Positions 43,798 to 53,945 of a DNA stretch of 64,000 bases are shown in pieces. Below the pieces are notes generated by a model. The model ran no database searches. It worked only from the letters and a program-made list of their open reading frames with translations, and was not told where the DNA came from. Origin of the DNA: Mycosarcoma maydis (taxonomy: Eukaryota; Basidiomycota; Ustilaginomycetes; Ustilaginales); the NCBI RefSeq assembly GCF_000328475.2, contig NC_026486.1, positions 434,001-498,000 of the forward strand, given 5' to 3'. Each line of letters starts with the position of its first letter. Within the stretch, counting starts at the first letter, position 1. A program made the translations under genes and the position numbers.

Positions 43798-46700
43798 ATG
43801 GCGAGCAGTGTGACTGCTTCCACGGGAATGTCGCTCGGCAGCCGACACAACTCTCACAACAATCTCGTTGCGTCCGACAGCGTCTCTGACTGGCTCAACT
43901 CTTCTCGTGACAACACGCCCAAAGGACCCACGTTATTGACCGCACAGGAGTCGATTCACCGACAGAACAGCTACTCCAGCCTAACCGACGGTTTTGACAT
44001 GGTCTCTCCACCCACGCTCATCTGGCCAGACACAACAGAGTCCAAGATCTTGGGCCTCAACAACGCAGATGAATATCTCTCCAGCCTTGCAGAGCAGTCC
44101 ATTGGTAAGCTTTTCGTGGCAGTACGACAACCTTTATTAGAGCGCCTACCGCTGACATCCAATCCCATTTGCCCTTTCTTGGCCGCAATCACAGGCCTCA
44201 AAAATACCTTCACCGAGACACTACATGTTGATGACTTCTTCAACGACAGCTTGTCCAACTCCAACGCCAGCAGTCCGTACATGGGCGACACAATTAATCT
44301 TCCCGGCTGGAACCACGGCCCTGAAGTGGTGGGCGGACTCGAATCTGATGTAGACTCTCCTGAAGGCATCTGGTACGGACAAACACAGCCCATCACAACC
44401 AAGGCTGCCCGCAGGGGTCCCACTGCGCTCGACTTCTTTGTCCAAATCGATCAATCGGATATCATGGCATCACCTGGTGCAACCAACTCTGGCGGCTTCC
44501 AGACTCTCGATACCACCGCGCCGACGACCAGCAGCAAGAGTGTCGGATTGCTGGGGGCACCGACTCGAACGCTCCGATCTGCCATCTCTGCCCCTCTCTT
44601 GCAACGAGATGACCCGGTACTCGAAGCGGCTGGAACGCAACACCTGATCAACGACTTTCTCATCGATGCAGGATTTCCGCAAGAACGCATTCCAGAAGCG
44701 AATGCTCTCGGTCTGGACCTCGGACCTCAGTCGAGTGCGGTCAACACGCCTGCTCATGATTCTGTTGTGCATGGAAACGAAGGCGGCCTCGACAAGGATG
44801 GCTTGCCGCTCATCACAGAGCTGGCAGGTAATCCCAGCGTGGCCCAGTCCTCGGCCCTCTTCCAACGTCGTGCTGTGCAGCGCGAGCTTCATGCACCTTC
44901 GCCCGTTGCGGTTCCCGCCGTAGATGCAGGCGATCAAACTATCGAGGTCGCTCCCGGCCGCACCGTTACCGTCAACCACCCGACGGATTCGACCGTAGAC
45001 CCAGAACAGATGACCGAGGATCAGCGACGAAGGCTTGCGCAACTCCACAAGATTCATGTTGCACAGCAGGCGGCACGATTAGGCGTGTATCAGGACTTTG
45101 TCACTCCATCACAGCAATTTGCTGGCCAAGAAGCGAGCGAACGGGCAGCCAAGGCGGTACAAGCAGCCCTGATGTACGGCATGGAAGGCAACTCTCCGCG
45201 AAAGCTCAGCGTAGGCTCAACTGGATTGCCTACTCCCGTCACACCGCAGCATCCGCTGCAGCCCGGCCCCGGCAGCATGGCCAATGCTGCCTACCATCCT
45301 CACATGCAGAACTACCTTGGCGTTCAAATGCAAGGCTATTCTGCTACCAGTTTCGACCCACGACTGCCCGGCATGCCATTATCTGCCGACTCGGCCAACT
45401 TCGCACCTTCGATCCAGAACCAGTTCTCCAACCTCCACCTGGTTCAACAACAGCAACAGCAGCAACAGCACCAGCAGCAGCAACAACAACAACAACAACA
45501 ACAACAACAAGGTGTCTTCACCCCACAATTTCTCCACCAGCACGACACCACCCTATATGCGGGGCCAGCCAACGTCGGCTCGCAAGACATGTCCGGCTAC
45601 ACATCGGTCTATCCACCACCAAGACACAACAGCATCAGCGGTGCAAGTGTGGGAAGTGAACGAAGCGGCGGCATGCACGGTCCAAGTCTGACGCTCAATG
45701 GGTTTGGACACCTCGTCAGTGACCAGATCATGCTGGCGCCGAGAAGGGCGAGTCACCTTGGCTTGAATCGAGCCGAGTCGAGTCCTTCCTTGGCCTCGCA
45801 GATTGCCGCCAACCCGATGCAACTGCAAAATCCATTCAATCAGCAGCAATCGCAACCGACGCAACAACAGTCACAGCAGCAGGCGATGCTGGCGACGCTG
45901 GAGCCGTCGAAGCTGATGACCAGTTCAGAGATAGCCTTGATGCCACCAGCTGCTAGCACGCCTCGATCAGCGCCGGCGGATGCATCACGCGAGCATCTGG
46001 CGATACAGCAGAATCGAATGCGTCAGTTACAGCAGCAGCAGCAGCAACTACAGTTTCTCCAGATGCAGACTGCAGCCATCAAGCAGGCCGGAAGCAGCTC
46101 AGGCCAAGTGACGACGAGAAAAGCACCCAGCACGCTCTCTGCGCCATTGAGCCCTCCTCGGTCGCCAGCCAAGACCAAGTCGACACCCCATCTCCGAAGT
46201 CCATTAGGCGGTGGTGCGGCGGGGTTGCCATCTTTGCCCGCCAAGACCACGGCACCGGGACTGCGAAAGATCGCTTCGAACCGAAGGATCAACACTGTCG
46301 CCTCGTCATCCACGCTTGCCGGCAGCGGCAGTGCAGGATCGACATCGTCAAGCTCGAGCTCATCCGCCTCAGGTGGTGGCGGTTTGAAGGGTAAGACCAG
46401 TACCTTTGGGCTTGCTGGAGGTTTTACGCTCGAACTCACCACCTCGGCATCGCCTACACGAGCTCGAACCATTTCTCACCAGAGCAACGTCTCATCGCGA
46501 TCCAACAGCTCGCCAGGCAAATCCAAGTCGCCGACGCCCTCGGCGCTCGCCTCCGGATCCGGCAGTGGAGGTTTCACGCAGCTCTCGTTCGTCAACTACG
46601 GCTTGAACGATGCCGACGAGATCTGCTCGGCTGTCGCTCCCAGTGGAAGTTACAAAGTACCGTTGCGCGGATTCGGTGCGTCCTCGGGCGAAGACGACGA

Positions 46701-47043
46701 TTTCGACGACGACGCCAGTTCCGTCCGTACTCGAACCATGTCCAATGTCACCGGGGTCACAGGAATGGCAGCGTCTGACGACGAAGATGATAGCCCAAGC
46801 TCGACAATAGGCGCCACTCCAGGGAGCCCCTCCAAGAAGGTTCGCAAGAACTCAAGTCGCCCAAATCTGCTGTTAAGCCCGAGCGGTGCAAGTGCTAGCC
46901 CGCTCAGAAGCAAACGCAGCATGGCCAACTTAGGAGGAAGCGGTGGGAGCGGTGGAAACCGAGCTTGGGATGCGTCCAGATCGCCGAGAAAGACAAAGTC
47001 GACCATCTTGAGTCCTGTTTCCAGCGCTGGAAGTGGCGAGTAA
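43798..47043 (+). CDS. PolyQ/Ser-rich protein with a WetA-like C-terminal motif
   Basis: The frame is open for 1081 codons. A likely 90-nt intron (44105-44194, GTAAGC..CACAG, with an internal CTGAC) is a multiple of three, so splicing gives 1051 residues and retention adds 30. Most of the protein is disordered, with Gln runs (22 codons at 45445-45510, plus others near 45840 and 46030) and Ser/Pro/Thr segments with many SPRK-type sites. Near spliced residues 901-923 lies FVNYG...AVAPSGSYK. From memory this closely resembles the FVNF...GVAPSGSSK motif at the C-terminus of the conidiation regulator WetA and related Ascomycota proteins. The last 100 residues are basic and Ser-rich. A role as a developmental or transcriptional regulator is an inference from that motif alone. 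Confidence 0.7.
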   Translation: MASSVTASTGMSLGSRHNSHNNLVASDSVSDWLNSSRDNTPKGPTLLTAQESIHRQNSYSSLTDGFDMVSPPTLIWPDTTESKILGLNNADEYLSSLAEQSIGKLFVAVRQPLLERLPLTSNPICPFLAAITGLKNTFTETLHVDDFFNDSLSNSNASSPYMGDTINLPGWNHGPEVVGGLESDVDSPEGIWYGQTQPITTKAARRGPTALDFFVQIDQSDIMASPGATNSGGFQTLDTTAPTTSSKSVGLLGAPTRTLRSAISAPLLQRDDPVLEAAGTQHLINDFLIDAGFPQERIPEANALGLDLGPQSSAVNTPAHDSVVHGNEGGLDKDGLPLITELAGNPSVAQSSALFQRRAVQRELHAPSPVAVPAVDAGDQTIEVAPGRTVTVNHPTDSTVDPEQMTEDQRRRLAQLHKIHVAQQAARLGVYQDFVTPSQQFAGQEASERAAKAVQAALMYGMEGNSPRKLSVGSTGLPTPVTPQHPLQPGPGSMANAAYHPHMQNYLGVQMQGYSATSFDPRLPGMPLSADSANFAPSIQNQFSNLHLVQQQQQQQQHQQQQQQQQQQQQQGVFTPQFLHQHDTTLYAGPANVGSQDMSGYTSVYPPPRHNSISGASVGSERSGGMHGPSLTLNGFGHLVSDQIMLAPRRASHLGLNRAESSPSLASQIAANPMQLQNPFNQQQSQPTQQQSQQQAMLATLEPSKLMTSSEIALMPPAASTPRSAPADASREHLAIQQNRMRQLQQQQQQLQFLQMQTAAIKQAGSSSGQVTTRKAPSTLSAPLSPPRSPAKTKSTPHLRSPLGGGAAGLPSLPAKTTAPGLRKIASNRRINTVASSSTLAGSGSAGSTSSSSSSSASGGGGLKGKTSTFGLAGGFTLELTTSASPTRARTISHQSNVSSRSNSSPGKSKSPTPSALASGSGSGGFTQLSFVNYGLNDADEICSAVAPSGSYKVPLRGFGASSGEDDDFDDDASSVRTRTMSNVTGVTGMAASDDEDDSPSSTIGATPGSPSKKVRKNSSRPNLLLSPSGASASPLRSKRSMANLGGSGGSGGNRAWDASRSPRKTKSTILSPVSSAGSGE
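44105..44194 (+). other. Probable in-frame 90-nt intron
   Basis: Donor GTAAGC, internal CTGAC branch-like site, C/T-rich 3' part and CACAG acceptor. Its length is divisible by three and it contains no stop, so both spliced and unspliced transcripts would be translatable. Confidence 0.7.
45445..45510 (+). repeat. CAA/CAG repeat coding for polyglutamine
   Basis: Twenty-two consecutive codons of CAA or CAG, interrupted by one CAC (His). The last part is pure CAA. Such tracts often vary in length between strains. Confidence 0.9.
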
Positions 47044-47487
47044 GCCCGTCGCTCTGCAACGTGAACTCGCATGGCTTCGATTCTCGTCACGGTTCGTGCG
47101 TCATCGATGACAATCGTGAATCACGAATAGTCGTGAGTGTTTTATTCCCCTTTATGCGCCCAACTTTCAAATCTTCTTTTCGTTCAATGTTCGTTGTTGA
47201 GAGTGGAAGCATTACAATCGTCAATACAGTATATCCGTGCTTACATAGGCAGTCGCAGTTCAGCACACAGCTTGGCTTGAGAGCTTGACTCAACATACTT
47301 GATGGTCGAACCATTCGTTTCGAACTTGTGTCTCACTTGTTGTATGGTCATAGCAGGTGAGAATTACAATGCGTGTGTGCATCCGCCGATACGTCCTTCA
47401 GAGCCACGACTGTATCATTGTGCAAGTTGACATTACAATTGCGCTGAGAGTAAGAGTACTGTACATGTTCCAAGCTGCTCATGCTTG
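47044..47487. other. Spacer between convergent genes
   Basis: These are the 3' flanks of the polyQ and reductase genes. They contain an AATCGTG-AATCACG array at 47112-47137 continuing into AGTCGTGAG. No gene is seen. Confidence 0.6.
47112..47137. repeat. Heptamer pair AATCGTG-AATCACG plus AGTCGTGAG variant
   Basis: AATCGTG (47112) and AATCACG (47119) are followed by AAT and AGTCGTGAG. The array links the common unit with its AGTCGTG variant in one place. Confidence 0.8.
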
Positions 47488-48579
47488 TTAAGGAGCGACT
47501 TTGACAACCATCTTGCCGACGTTTTTACCGGCAAACAGGTCGTTGAGCGCCTTAGGGCATTGCTCGAGACTCTTGCCATGTTCTCTCGCTTTGGCGTCCA
47601 GCTCTTCACCCACGACGTGGAATTTCCTAGCGAGCTTACCCTCCTTCATCCACTTGGCCATGTCGTCTTCCGCCTCGCTGTAGCGCTTAGCGTAATCGAA
47701 GACGATAAAGCCTTGCAACTTGATGCGCATAGCGATGATGGTCTGGTAGTTCTTCAGGCCGTTCGGTTTCGGGTTGTTGTAATCGGAAATGGCACCGCAC
47801 AGTGCGATACGAGCATGAGGCTTCATGCAAAGCAATGACATGTCGAGAATATCACCCCCGACGTTTTCAAAGATAGCGTCGATGTAGCCGTACTTCTTGG
47901 TGACAATCTCGCGATAGGTTTTCTTGAAGTTGGGGTCTTTGTAGTTGAGAGCCTCGTCGGCACCGAGAGAATCTTTGAGCCATTGGCACTTGTCGTCTGC
48001 ACCTGCGACGGCGATCACTTTGCAGCCCTTGAGCTTGGCCAGTTGAACAGCGACGCTGCCAACCGATCCAGCAGCACCCGTGACGACGACGACATCATCT
48101 TTCTTGATAGCTGCAACGTCGAAGATACCCCAGTATGCAGTCTGACCGGACGAACCGAGCGGGCCGAGGTAGTCAAGCAGAGAGCTGCCTTCACGAATGC
48201 TTCGCTTTTCGACGCTCTTTCCGGGGACACGAGCGTACTGCTGCCAGCCGAGCGTACCGCTGATCTGGTCGCCCTTGCTCAGGCCAGGGAACTTGGAAGC
48301 TACAATCACACCAACACCACCGGCGCGCATCACTTCACCGATCTGAACTGGTGGCAAATACGATCGGGCATCACGCAGCCAACCGCGCATCGCAGGGTCG
48401 AGCGAGACGTACTCTACTCGTACCAGGACCTCGCCATCCTTGAGCTCGGATTCTTGTGGAACGGGAACAGTTCGCTTCTCGTAAGTCGAGTCGTTTTCGC
48501 CGAGAGAATCCTTGATGGCGGCAGTGGGACGCTCGCGCAACACGATCTGCGTCTGCTGGGATGGAATGGCGAACGACAT
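47488..48579 (-). CDS. NADPH-dependent MDR reductase (alkenal/leukotriene B4 dehydrogenase type)
   Basis: This single exon encodes 363 residues from the ATG of MSFAIPSQQ at 48579. An earlier in-frame ATG at 48663 would add 28 hydrophobic-basic residues, which I consider less likely. Family features: YVSLDPAMRGWL near the N-terminus, the Rossmann nucleotide-binding loop VVVTGAAGSVGSVAVQLAK, AYWGIFD before it, YGYIDAIFENVGGDILD, and KMVVKVAP at the end. No zinc-binding Cys set is present, as expected for this branch of the medium-chain dehydrogenase/reductase family. Such enzymes reduce the activated double bonds of reactive aldehydes and ketones with NADPH. The physiological substrate is unknown. 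Confidence 0.88.
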   Translation of the reverse strand: MSFAIPSQQTQIVLRERPTAAIKDSLGENDSTYEKRTVPVPQESELKDGEVLVRVEYVSLDPAMRGWLRDARSYLPPVQIGEVMRAGGVGVIVASKFPGLSKGDQISGTLGWQQYARVPGKSVEKRSIREGSSLLDYLGPLGSSGQTAYWGIFDVAAIKKDDVVVVTGAAGSVGSVAVQLAKLKGCKVIAVAGADDKCQWLKDSLGADEALNYKDPNFKKTYREIVTKKYGYIDAIFENVGGDILDMSLLCMKPHARIALCGAISDYNNPKPNGLKNYQTIIAMRIKLQGFIVFDYAKRYSEAEDDMAKWMKEGKLARKFHVVGEELDAKAREHGKSLEQCPKALNDLFAGKNVGKMVVKVAP

Positions 48580-49000
48580 TTTCAGAACGAGTGGAAGGAG
48601 AATGGTGAATAGGATGCAGAGATGAGCGCGGAATGGATGCAAACGAGCCTTTATGAGTTTCAAGAGAAACCAGCCACGACTTGGCTACACTGAAGTGGAT
48701 TAACTCCACGGACCACCGCATCCAGTCTCTCAATCCTAACCCCGCAAAATGACCAAACACATTCGAACCCGGAGATAGAAAGGTTCGAAAAGTTTCCCAA
48801 TGCCTAGCAGAGTCGCATACTCCAGACAAAGCCAAACCTCAAACTGACGGGCCTTGCTTTGGTTTCCGGTGACTGAGTTGGACCTTTTTGCCGGTTGATA
48901 GGGCTCGAGTTCTTCCTATGCAGCGTAACGCAGCCGGCTAAGCTTCAAGCTTGATCCGACTGAGTTTGCGAATCGAAAAAATAAAATTCAAAAATGAAAC

Positions 49001-49024
49001 AATCGTGAATCACGAATCGTGAAT
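49001..49024. repeat. Heptamer array AATCGTG-AATCACG-AATCGTG
   Basis: Three alternating units lie in exact 7-bp register (49001, 49008 and 49015), giving overlapping near-palindromes. Confidence 0.85.
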
Positions 49025-49155
49025 GACACATCGACTGCTGTCACACGTGCACGAGCGGTCCACAGAGAGGCTTGACATGGTGAGCGACGGAAGAGGCACG
49101 AGGCACGAGGATGGACGTCCGATGCCAACACGCAACACGCTGACGGACATGCAAA

Positions 49156-49179
49156 ATTCACGATTCACGATTCGTGATT
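49156..49179. repeat. Heptamer array ATTCACG x2-ATTCGTG
   Basis: ATTCACG (49156), ATTCACG (49163), ATTCGTG (49170) and then ATTG. Same arrangement as the 6711 array but one unit shorter; it lies 130 bp from the 49001 array and in the opposite orientation. Confidence 0.85.
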
Positions 49180-49598
49180 GGAATCCATGTTAGAGTGAAC
49201 GGCATACAGAATAAAGATGTGAGATCGACGAAACTGGACCCTGAAGCGCAGGTCTCACGTCTCGGACTTCGGGTGGGTGTCCACGGCGCCTCAGTTGGGA
49301 AGTCTGGATGATTCCAAGATTCACACGATTGGAGGAGCTTTTGTGTTGTCTTTCCCAACGACTCAGCCCACCATCACGACTACCACAATCTCCAGCCCGT
49401 CACTTTAGCACAAAATACACTCACAACAGACATTACATCAAGCTGCTGTAGGCTGTATCCTTTGCACACCACGTTCAGGTTGTAAACGCAAGTGGAGCAT
49501 TTCGATACACAAAGCTGCTTTCTTCGACCGAGGATCGGCATCCATGCATGTGCCACGGCCGTAGCTTCTTCCTCCAAAAAGTAAAGTAGTAGTGACTC

Positions 49599-52500
49599 AT
49601 GGCAGCTTCCGCTAGCTGTAGTAGTGCTGGCGCAGTGGCGGTGCCGTCGGATCCCCCGTCATCGATCTCATATCCTGTACCAACATCTATCAAGGATGGG
49701 TCTCAGACGCAGGCAATTTACAAAGAGCGCGAGAAGAAGCGGCAGCAGCTCTGTGCTGGAAACCAACAGGTCTGGAGCTCGGGCCCAGTATCGATTACCA
49801 AGGCACTCGACTCCAGCATCAAAAAGAACACGGCTTTCGTTAAACGTGTCAAACAGAGCATCGGACAGGATGCGCGCGATGCACTGCTAAAAGACCTGCC
49901 TCTGCTCAATCTCGAAAAGTACCTGCAGGAACTCATTCAGGCGGTCCCGGAAGGATTATCTAGATGCCTGACGGCCAAGGACTGCTTTGCTGCAGCCGAG
50001 ATTCTTTCGGCTTTTCACGTACGCTTTGGTGGCAAAGCGTTCAGCTCACCGCTCACCAATGCACTCGAGCTCTCCCTGGCTCCACCCAGCAAGACTCTTT
50101 ACCAGGATGCAACAGCGGAGCAAAAGGAAAGGGACGAAGCTGCTAGAGTTGCGCGTCAGAGACATCTTCTTCGCGCGGTCGGAGAACTGGCTCTGGTTAA
50201 GGCCGTTGGTCATTCTTCTGAAAGTACCGGAGCGCCTTGGTTGTTTGATGTGCTCAAACATCTATTGGCCACAGACAGGGAGCACTCAAATGCGCCGCTT
50301 CTTATTGCTATCCTCAAAGGTCTCGGTCAATCATTCCTTGCTCCTCTGGATACACAAGACGCCGCTTCTGGCCTGTCAGATACGCTCAATTCGACTCTCA
50401 CTCTTGGCGATGCCGTAAATGTAGACCAGATCCAAGCGATCGACCCGTCCAGCGCGCCTCTGGTGTCCCCCGCATGGCAGACCAAGTTCCGCGAATTGAT
50501 CGAGACCTACTTTCGAACTTTAGTAAATCGAATTGTGAAAGAGCACCGACGATTACAGGATCACGACCGCAGGAACCATGAAGCCTACATCCGTTCCGGC
50601 CAGATTTTCGAAGATCGACAGCAGAGGTACGAACGCATGACAAAGAGCTTCGAGCGTATTCGCGAGTGGGGATGTATACTGTCCGAATTGCTTGGTGTAC
50701 CTATGCCCAAGCTCGATTCCTCTGAAGCCAGTAGCAATTCCGTAGGACTCGGTGTCAATCTGGACTCAAAATCTGCCTTCGATCGTGCTGATGAAGAATT
50801 TGTCACGGATCAAAGTCCATGGGAGGATCAGGACTCGCAAAAGTTCTACCAGGATATCATGGATCTTGGCGATGTCATTCCACCCTCAATCTTGGCGCAG
50901 ACCACCGGGATCGGAACGCAAGCAGAGAATAACGGGGTGAAGGCTGACGATGCAAAAGAGGCCGCCGTCGACACGGACGCAGCTGAATCCATCACAGCCT
51001 CCAGCTCGCCACAAATTGACGCGGGGCCGTCGGAGAAAGGCCTAAAGGCTGGACCGGCCGCGCAGTTGGCGACTCTCATGGCCAGGTTGTCCAAGATGAC
51101 CAACCGCAGCATGATCGACAGCGCTGCTGTTGACTTTTCCTTCATCGCCACCAAGCCTGCTCGACATAAGCTGGTCAGACACCTTGCTTCACTTCCACAC
51201 AACCGAATCGATCTAGCTCCCTACTATGCGCGTTTGGCAGCCGTCCTCTCTCGATACATGCCCGATGTTGGAGAGGACCTCACTGCGGCTGTCGAGCACG
51301 AATTTCGCAATCTGCAACGTAAGAAGAACGCCGATCTCACAGAAAATCGTATTAGGAATGCTCGCTTCATCTCGGAGCTCACCAAGTTCAAACTAACCTC
51401 CGTCCACGCCATTTTTCACTGCATCAAAACCTGCCTCGACGATTTTTCTGGCTCGAACATTGAAGTGTTAGCTTCGTTGCTCGAGGGCTGTGGGAGATAT
51501 CTCTTGCGCACCGAAGAGACTTCGGCAGACATGAGAAGGATGCTCGAATTGCTCCGTCGCAAACGAGCCGCTGCCAATCTCGATCAGCGTCAACTTCTCC
51601 TTCTCAACAATGCTTACTATCAGTGCAATCCGCCAGAGCGCAAGGCGATCGAGCCCAAGTTGCGTCAGCCGATCGAGCTCTACATTCGCCATCTCGTCTA
51701 CCACGTGCTGCAAAAGAAGACAATCGATGCTGTTCTCGTACAACTTCGCAAGCTTCCTTGGGACGACGCGGCCGTGCACGGTTGGTTGAAGGATGCCTTT
51801 ACTCGCGCCTGGCGTATCCGATTTTCCAACATCCACCTCCTCGCCATTCTTGTCTACGAGCTGGACTGCTTTCATCCTGCGTTTTCCGTTGAGGTGATCG
51901 ACCAAGTGCTCGAAAACATTCGTACCGGTATGGAGGAGAACATTTTCAAACACAATCAACGCCGCGTCGCGACCACATGCTATTTAGGCGAGCTCTATAA
52001 TTATCGCCTCATCAATGGCGCCGTCGTGTTTGAACAGCTTTGGTCGCTGGCTACTTTTGGGCATCCTAACGGACGGCCGTGGCCTGGACAGGTCGCGCCG
52101 CTCGATGCTCCTGATGATTATTTCAGGATCCGATTGATCTGCACGCTGCTCGATACGTGTGGTGCGTGCTTTGATCGCGGATCGCTGCGCAAGAAGCTAG
52201 ACGACTTTTTGGTGTTTTTGAACGTTTATGTTTTGTGCAAGCACCAGCCTCTTCCGATGGATGTCGACTTTATGTTGACGGAGACGCTAGAGACATTGCG
52301 ACCAGAATGGAAGTGGAAAAAGGTGTTTGCCGAAGCAGCGGAAGCACTGGAAGAAGTCATGGCCGCCAATCGGCTCAAGACGGCTCAGACGGAAGCCGAG
52401 GAGGCAAGCGAGGAAGGCAGCTCGGACGAAAGAGGGACAGGTACTAAACGTAGCGAGCAGGATGGCGAGGCTGGCAACAAACAACGCAAAGCGAGGCATG

Positions 52501-53306
52501 GAGCCAACTACGCATCCAGCAACGACGATTCGTCTAATGATACGACAACATCGGCGTCGTCATCGATTTCGAACGGTTCGTCTTCATCTTCGGATTCGTC
52601 GAGCAATTCTCACTCGTCAAGTGGTTCGGGTGGCCAAGACTCCGACGACGAGCAAGACGAGCTCAGTCGCCACCGAATCGACGAAGAGCTGGCGATTCGC
52701 AAGGAAGTCGATGACGAGTTCGACCGCGAACTTGCCAAGATGATGACTGAGCGTGGATCTTCTGGCTTCACATCTGTGCAAGCTAACAATGCGAGCGCCA
52801 GCACTCAACGCGCTAACCTCATCTCTCGCACTGCCCTCCCATCCGTCAACGCGGGCGGCCACGGTCACAGTCACAACAGCAATCCGTCAGGTCTCTCCGA
52901 GATCGGTCTGCCGCTCAGGCGAAAGCTCTCTGAACAGGGTGCAGAGAACGCTAATCAATCGCACATGAAATTTGCACTGCTCTCCAAGAAAGGGTCCAAA
53001 CAAGTGACGCACGAAGTGCACGTTCCGGCCACTGCACCGATCGCTATCAACACGCGCACCAAGCAATTGAAGGAGGAAGCCGAACGCAAGCAGTTGAAGG
53101 AAAAGGTGCTTGCCTACGAGCGCAATTCGGAGTTTCAGCAGAGCCAGTCGGACCGGCCCCCTGCGATGCAGTTCTTGCACCGTCCACACCAGCCACAGAA
53201 GCCACAGCAGCAAGCGCACCATCAGAGAGAAGAGGCAGCGACAACCAAAGGTGGTCAGAAGGCTGTAGGTGGCGACTTTAGGATTTGGAACAGTCCCGGC
53301 TTCTAA
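49599..53306 (+). CDS. NMD2: Nonsense-mediated decay factor Upf2/Nmd2
   Basis: This single exon encodes 1235 residues, near the size of human UPF2. Three helical MIF4G-type domains can be followed: roughly residues 50-330 (LLKDLPLLNLEKYLQELIQA near the start), 490-690 (KLVRHLASLPHNRIDLAPYYARL within it) and 700-920 (KKTIDAVLVQLRKLPWDDAAV onward, then GELYNYRLINGAVVFEQLW and TCGACFDRGSLRKKLDDFLVF). A Ser- and acid-rich stretch (about 955-1030) follows, and then the conserved EVDDEFDRELAKMM and a C-terminal Upf1-binding region including FALLSKKGSKQ. Upf2 bridges Upf1 and Upf3 on mRNAs with premature stops. No intron was needed. The Gln/His-rich tail is probably disordered. Confidence 0.95.
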   Translation: MAASASCSSAGAVAVPSDPPSSISYPVPTSIKDGSQTQAIYKEREKKRQQLCAGNQQVWSSGPVSITKALDSSIKKNTAFVKRVKQSIGQDARDALLKDLPLLNLEKYLQELIQAVPEGLSRCLTAKDCFAAAEILSAFHVRFGGKAFSSPLTNALELSLAPPSKTLYQDATAEQKERDEAARVARQRHLLRAVGELALVKAVGHSSESTGAPWLFDVLKHLLATDREHSNAPLLIAILKGLGQSFLAPLDTQDAASGLSDTLNSTLTLGDAVNVDQIQAIDPSSAPLVSPAWQTKFRELIETYFRTLVNRIVKEHRRLQDHDRRNHEAYIRSGQIFEDRQQRYERMTKSFERIREWGCILSELLGVPMPKLDSSEASSNSVGLGVNLDSKSAFDRADEEFVTDQSPWEDQDSQKFYQDIMDLGDVIPPSILAQTTGIGTQAENNGVKADDAKEAAVDTDAAESITASSSPQIDAGPSEKGLKAGPAAQLATLMARLSKMTNRSMIDSAAVDFSFIATKPARHKLVRHLASLPHNRIDLAPYYARLAAVLSRYMPDVGEDLTAAVEHEFRNLQRKKNADLTENRIRNARFISELTKFKLTSVHAIFHCIKTCLDDFSGSNIEVLASLLEGCGRYLLRTEETSADMRRMLELLRRKRAAANLDQRQLLLLNNAYYQCNPPERKAIEPKLRQPIELYIRHLVYHVLQKKTIDAVLVQLRKLPWDDAAVHGWLKDAFTRAWRIRFSNIHLLAILVYELDCFHPAFSVEVIDQVLENIRTGMEENIFKHNQRRVATTCYLGELYNYRLINGAVVFEQLWSLATFGHPNGRPWPGQVAPLDAPDDYFRIRLICTLLDTCGACFDRGSLRKKLDDFLVFLNVYVLCKHQPLPMDVDFMLTETLETLRPEWKWKKVFAEAAEALEEVMAANRLKTAQTEAEEASEEGSSDERGTGTKRSEQDGEAGNKQRKARHGANYASSNDDSSNDTTTSASSSISNGSSSSSDSSSNSHSSSGSGGQDSDDEQDELSRHRIDEELAIRKEVDDEFDRELAKMMTERGSSGFTSVQANNASASTQRANLISRTALPSVNAGGHGHSHNSNPSGLSEIGLPLRRKLSEQGAENANQSHMKFALLSKKGSKQVTHEVHVPATAPIAINTRTKQLKEEAERKQLKEKVLAYERNSEFQQSQSDRPPAMQFLHRPHQPQKPQQQAHHQREEAATTKGGQKAVGGDFRIWNSPGF

Positions 53307-53945
53307 ATGACAATGCATCTGATTCTCACGCTTCATGCGTCTCCAATGTGTGATAGCAGGTCGTTTCGTTCTTGATAAAAGTCACAATCACAAATCGTGA
53401 ATGCGTTGTTGCCTAGAGTCGTGAAGGTAATTTTGCAGTTCGTGGAGGCACAAACTCAAATCGTGAATCGTGAGTCACCAACCACAGAGCGTTAACGACG
53501 TGCGAAAAAAATAAATGTTAGACCCTTAAACACAGGTGTTGTTGATTTCCCACGACCGCGCACGTGATCGCTTCCTCCACGGCAGGGTCGGACTTGCGCT
53601 GCCAACTTGCAGACGTAAGAAGATCTCACTTGATACCTCGATCCATCTTGCTTCTCTTCGCCCTCGTCGTCGTCATCGTCATCGTTCTCGTTCTCGTCCT
53701 CGTCTCTGCTCTCCGTTATAAGTCGCATATTCGCGTGGCTGACGACCATTATCGAAACGTATGGGATAGTCTGTTCGTCAGACGCACCGAAACATCCACG
53801 ACCGTCTCGCCAAGGACTGATCAGACCGTGTTGGGGGGCTAGGTGACGCATTCACTGCGAAGCAAATTCACGTAGCGCTGCTGCATCCTTCGATCCAGGT
53901 AGAGACAACACAGACGAGTACAGGCAGCATCGCACTATCCCTTCA
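53307..53945. other. Spacer between Upf2 and Rpb3
   Basis: No gene is supported. It has heptamers near 53389 and 53459-53479, then a CGTC/CGTT-type simple repeat (about 53656-53706) that creates hydrophobic or acidic low-complexity frames on the two strands. The Rpb3 promoter must lie in the right part; no TATA box was recognised. Confidence 0.55.
53459..53479. repeat. Heptamer pair AATCGTG x2 plus AGTCACC
   Basis: AATCGTG (53459), AATCGTG (53466) and AGTCACC, in 7-bp register in the Upf2 to Rpb3 spacer. Confidence 0.75.

Larger units (their letters stand above)
48580..49598. promoter_or_regulatory. Divergent promoter region of the reductase and Upf2 genes
   Basis: This 1.0-kb spacer has no gene. 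It carries two heptamer arrays (49001-49024 and 49156-49179) lying roughly midway between the two start codons. Confidence 0.6.

Noticed and set aside
48580..48663. 28-residue N-terminal extension of the MDR reductase
   Set aside because: Family proteins start near MSFAIPS; the extension is possible as a targeting peptide but not supported.
53564..53842. Frame with a Val/Leu-rich membrane-like segment
   Set aside because: The segment is produced by the CGTC/CGTT simple repeat; the opposite strand gives an Asp/Glu run for the same reason.
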